From assembly GCA_905116865.2 (NCBI GenBank), contig CAJHNH020007001.1, forward strand, positions 37,501 to 101,500: a DNA stretch of 64,000 nucleotides, given 5' to 3'. The position numbers were made by a program, and so were the translations under genes. Every line of letters starts with the position of its first letter. The first letter of the stretch is position 1. Positions 63,556 through 64,000 of the stretch are shown piece by piece. This DNA comes from Candidula unifasciata. Taxonomy: Eukaryota; Mollusca; Gastropoda; Stylommatophora; Geomitridae. The notes beneath the pieces are model-generated. The model was not told the DNA's origin. It saw only the letters and a list, made by a program, of their open reading frames with translations, and made no database searches.

Positions 63556-63870
63556 GCAAGCATGTAGTTATTATTGTTATCGATCCAGCGGCGCATGAGC
63601 TTTCGCCCTCTGGCCCAATGCACTGTAATGGAATTTGCATGTTTTCATAAGCTGTTCTTTTCCTCTGTACAAGATGTTCCACTTGTCAGGTCTCGGAGAA
63701 AGCATGTAGTAAAAGATTACTAATTAGGTGTGGTTCATTCGAAGTTGGAGTGCAAATGCCTGAGGTGTGAGGCACCAACAGCCTGCATACAAATAAGCCA
63801 GATCTGTTAAACGAATATCCATGCTTTCTCTAATATGGGGTCTCGGAACCCACATACTGAACTGAAGGGG
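63540..63870 (+). mobile_element. SINE-B copies, forward, partly overlapping pieces
   Basis: GACTCACTGCCTCCTTAGCA and AGCATGTAGTTATTATT open one head; a second head near 63690 (GTCTCGGAGAAAGCATGTAG) continues through AGGCACCAACAGCCTGCATA and CAAATAAGCCAGATCTGTTA. It ends at 63808; then GGGTCTCGGAACCCACATAC suggests another fragment in reverse. Confidence 0.6.
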
Positions 63871-64000
63871 TTTAAATGAATTTTCTAGGGTCAATTAAAA
63901 AATGGTTAGTTTTTCCCTAACTGTGGATGAAAAATGGTGGGCGTCTAGTTACATCTCTACTCACCTGGACATTAATTCGATGACAGAGCGGAACTTGTGT

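Overview
The window is animal nuclear DNA, AT-rich and crowded with repeats. It holds one recognisable protein-coding gene, on the + strand, whose nine exons lie between base 1 and base 34093. The gene encodes a nuclear receptor with two complete, tandem C4-C4 zinc-finger DNA-binding domains, a very long hinge and a C-terminal ligand-binding domain. This is the architecture of the two-DBD (2DBD) nuclear receptors, known from lophotrochozoans (flatworms, molluscs) and a few other invertebrates but not from vertebrates. Together with the repeat content (many tRNA-derived SINEs, RNase H-bearing LINEs, hAT and piggyBac-like elements, a SPIN-like fragment), this suggests a mollusc, probably a gastropod. 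That assignment is an inference.

Exons, read from splice sites and frame: 1-213 (first zinc module of DBD1; 5' limit uncertain), 7395-7539 (second module of DBD1), 9390-9496 (first module of DBD2), 13718-13859 (second module of DBD2), 16746-19087 (a 2.34 kb hinge exon), 23229-23328, 27228-27488, 31545-31625 and 33906-34093 (LBD and stop). The spliced length from base 1 is 3579 nt, exactly 1193 codons including TGA. Every junction keeps frame, and the joins recreate LBD motifs across exons. Counting from the Met at base 22 the protein has 1185 residues; all residue numbers below use that count.

The eight introns and the roughly 30 kb downstream are filled with mobile-element debris. There are fragments of at least two kinds of non-LTR retrotransposon, one recognised by reverse-transcriptase C-termini and one by RNase H domains. 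At least six SINE-like families occur, here called A to F: A, C, D, E and F have tRNA-like heads, and B has a GAA-rich tail. There are several hAT-type elements with 8-bp target duplications, and several elements bounded by TTAACTCTTT-like ends and TTAA (piggyBac type). Four minisatellites appear to have grown inside LINE 3' ends: a 36-bp unit in 37 copies, a 21-bp unit in about 47 copies, a roughly 50-bp unit and a roughly 105-bp composite unit. Simple repeats, (CTGT)n, (TA)n, (CTT)n and poly-C, are frequent.

Downstream of base 34093 I found no second host gene. The stretches 38820-40240, 42500-43480, 44780-45730 and 55180-57470 are AT-rich, relatively free of recognised repeats and without a convincing ORF. 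Part of this could be a long 3' UTR or plain intergenic DNA; the sequence alone does not decide.
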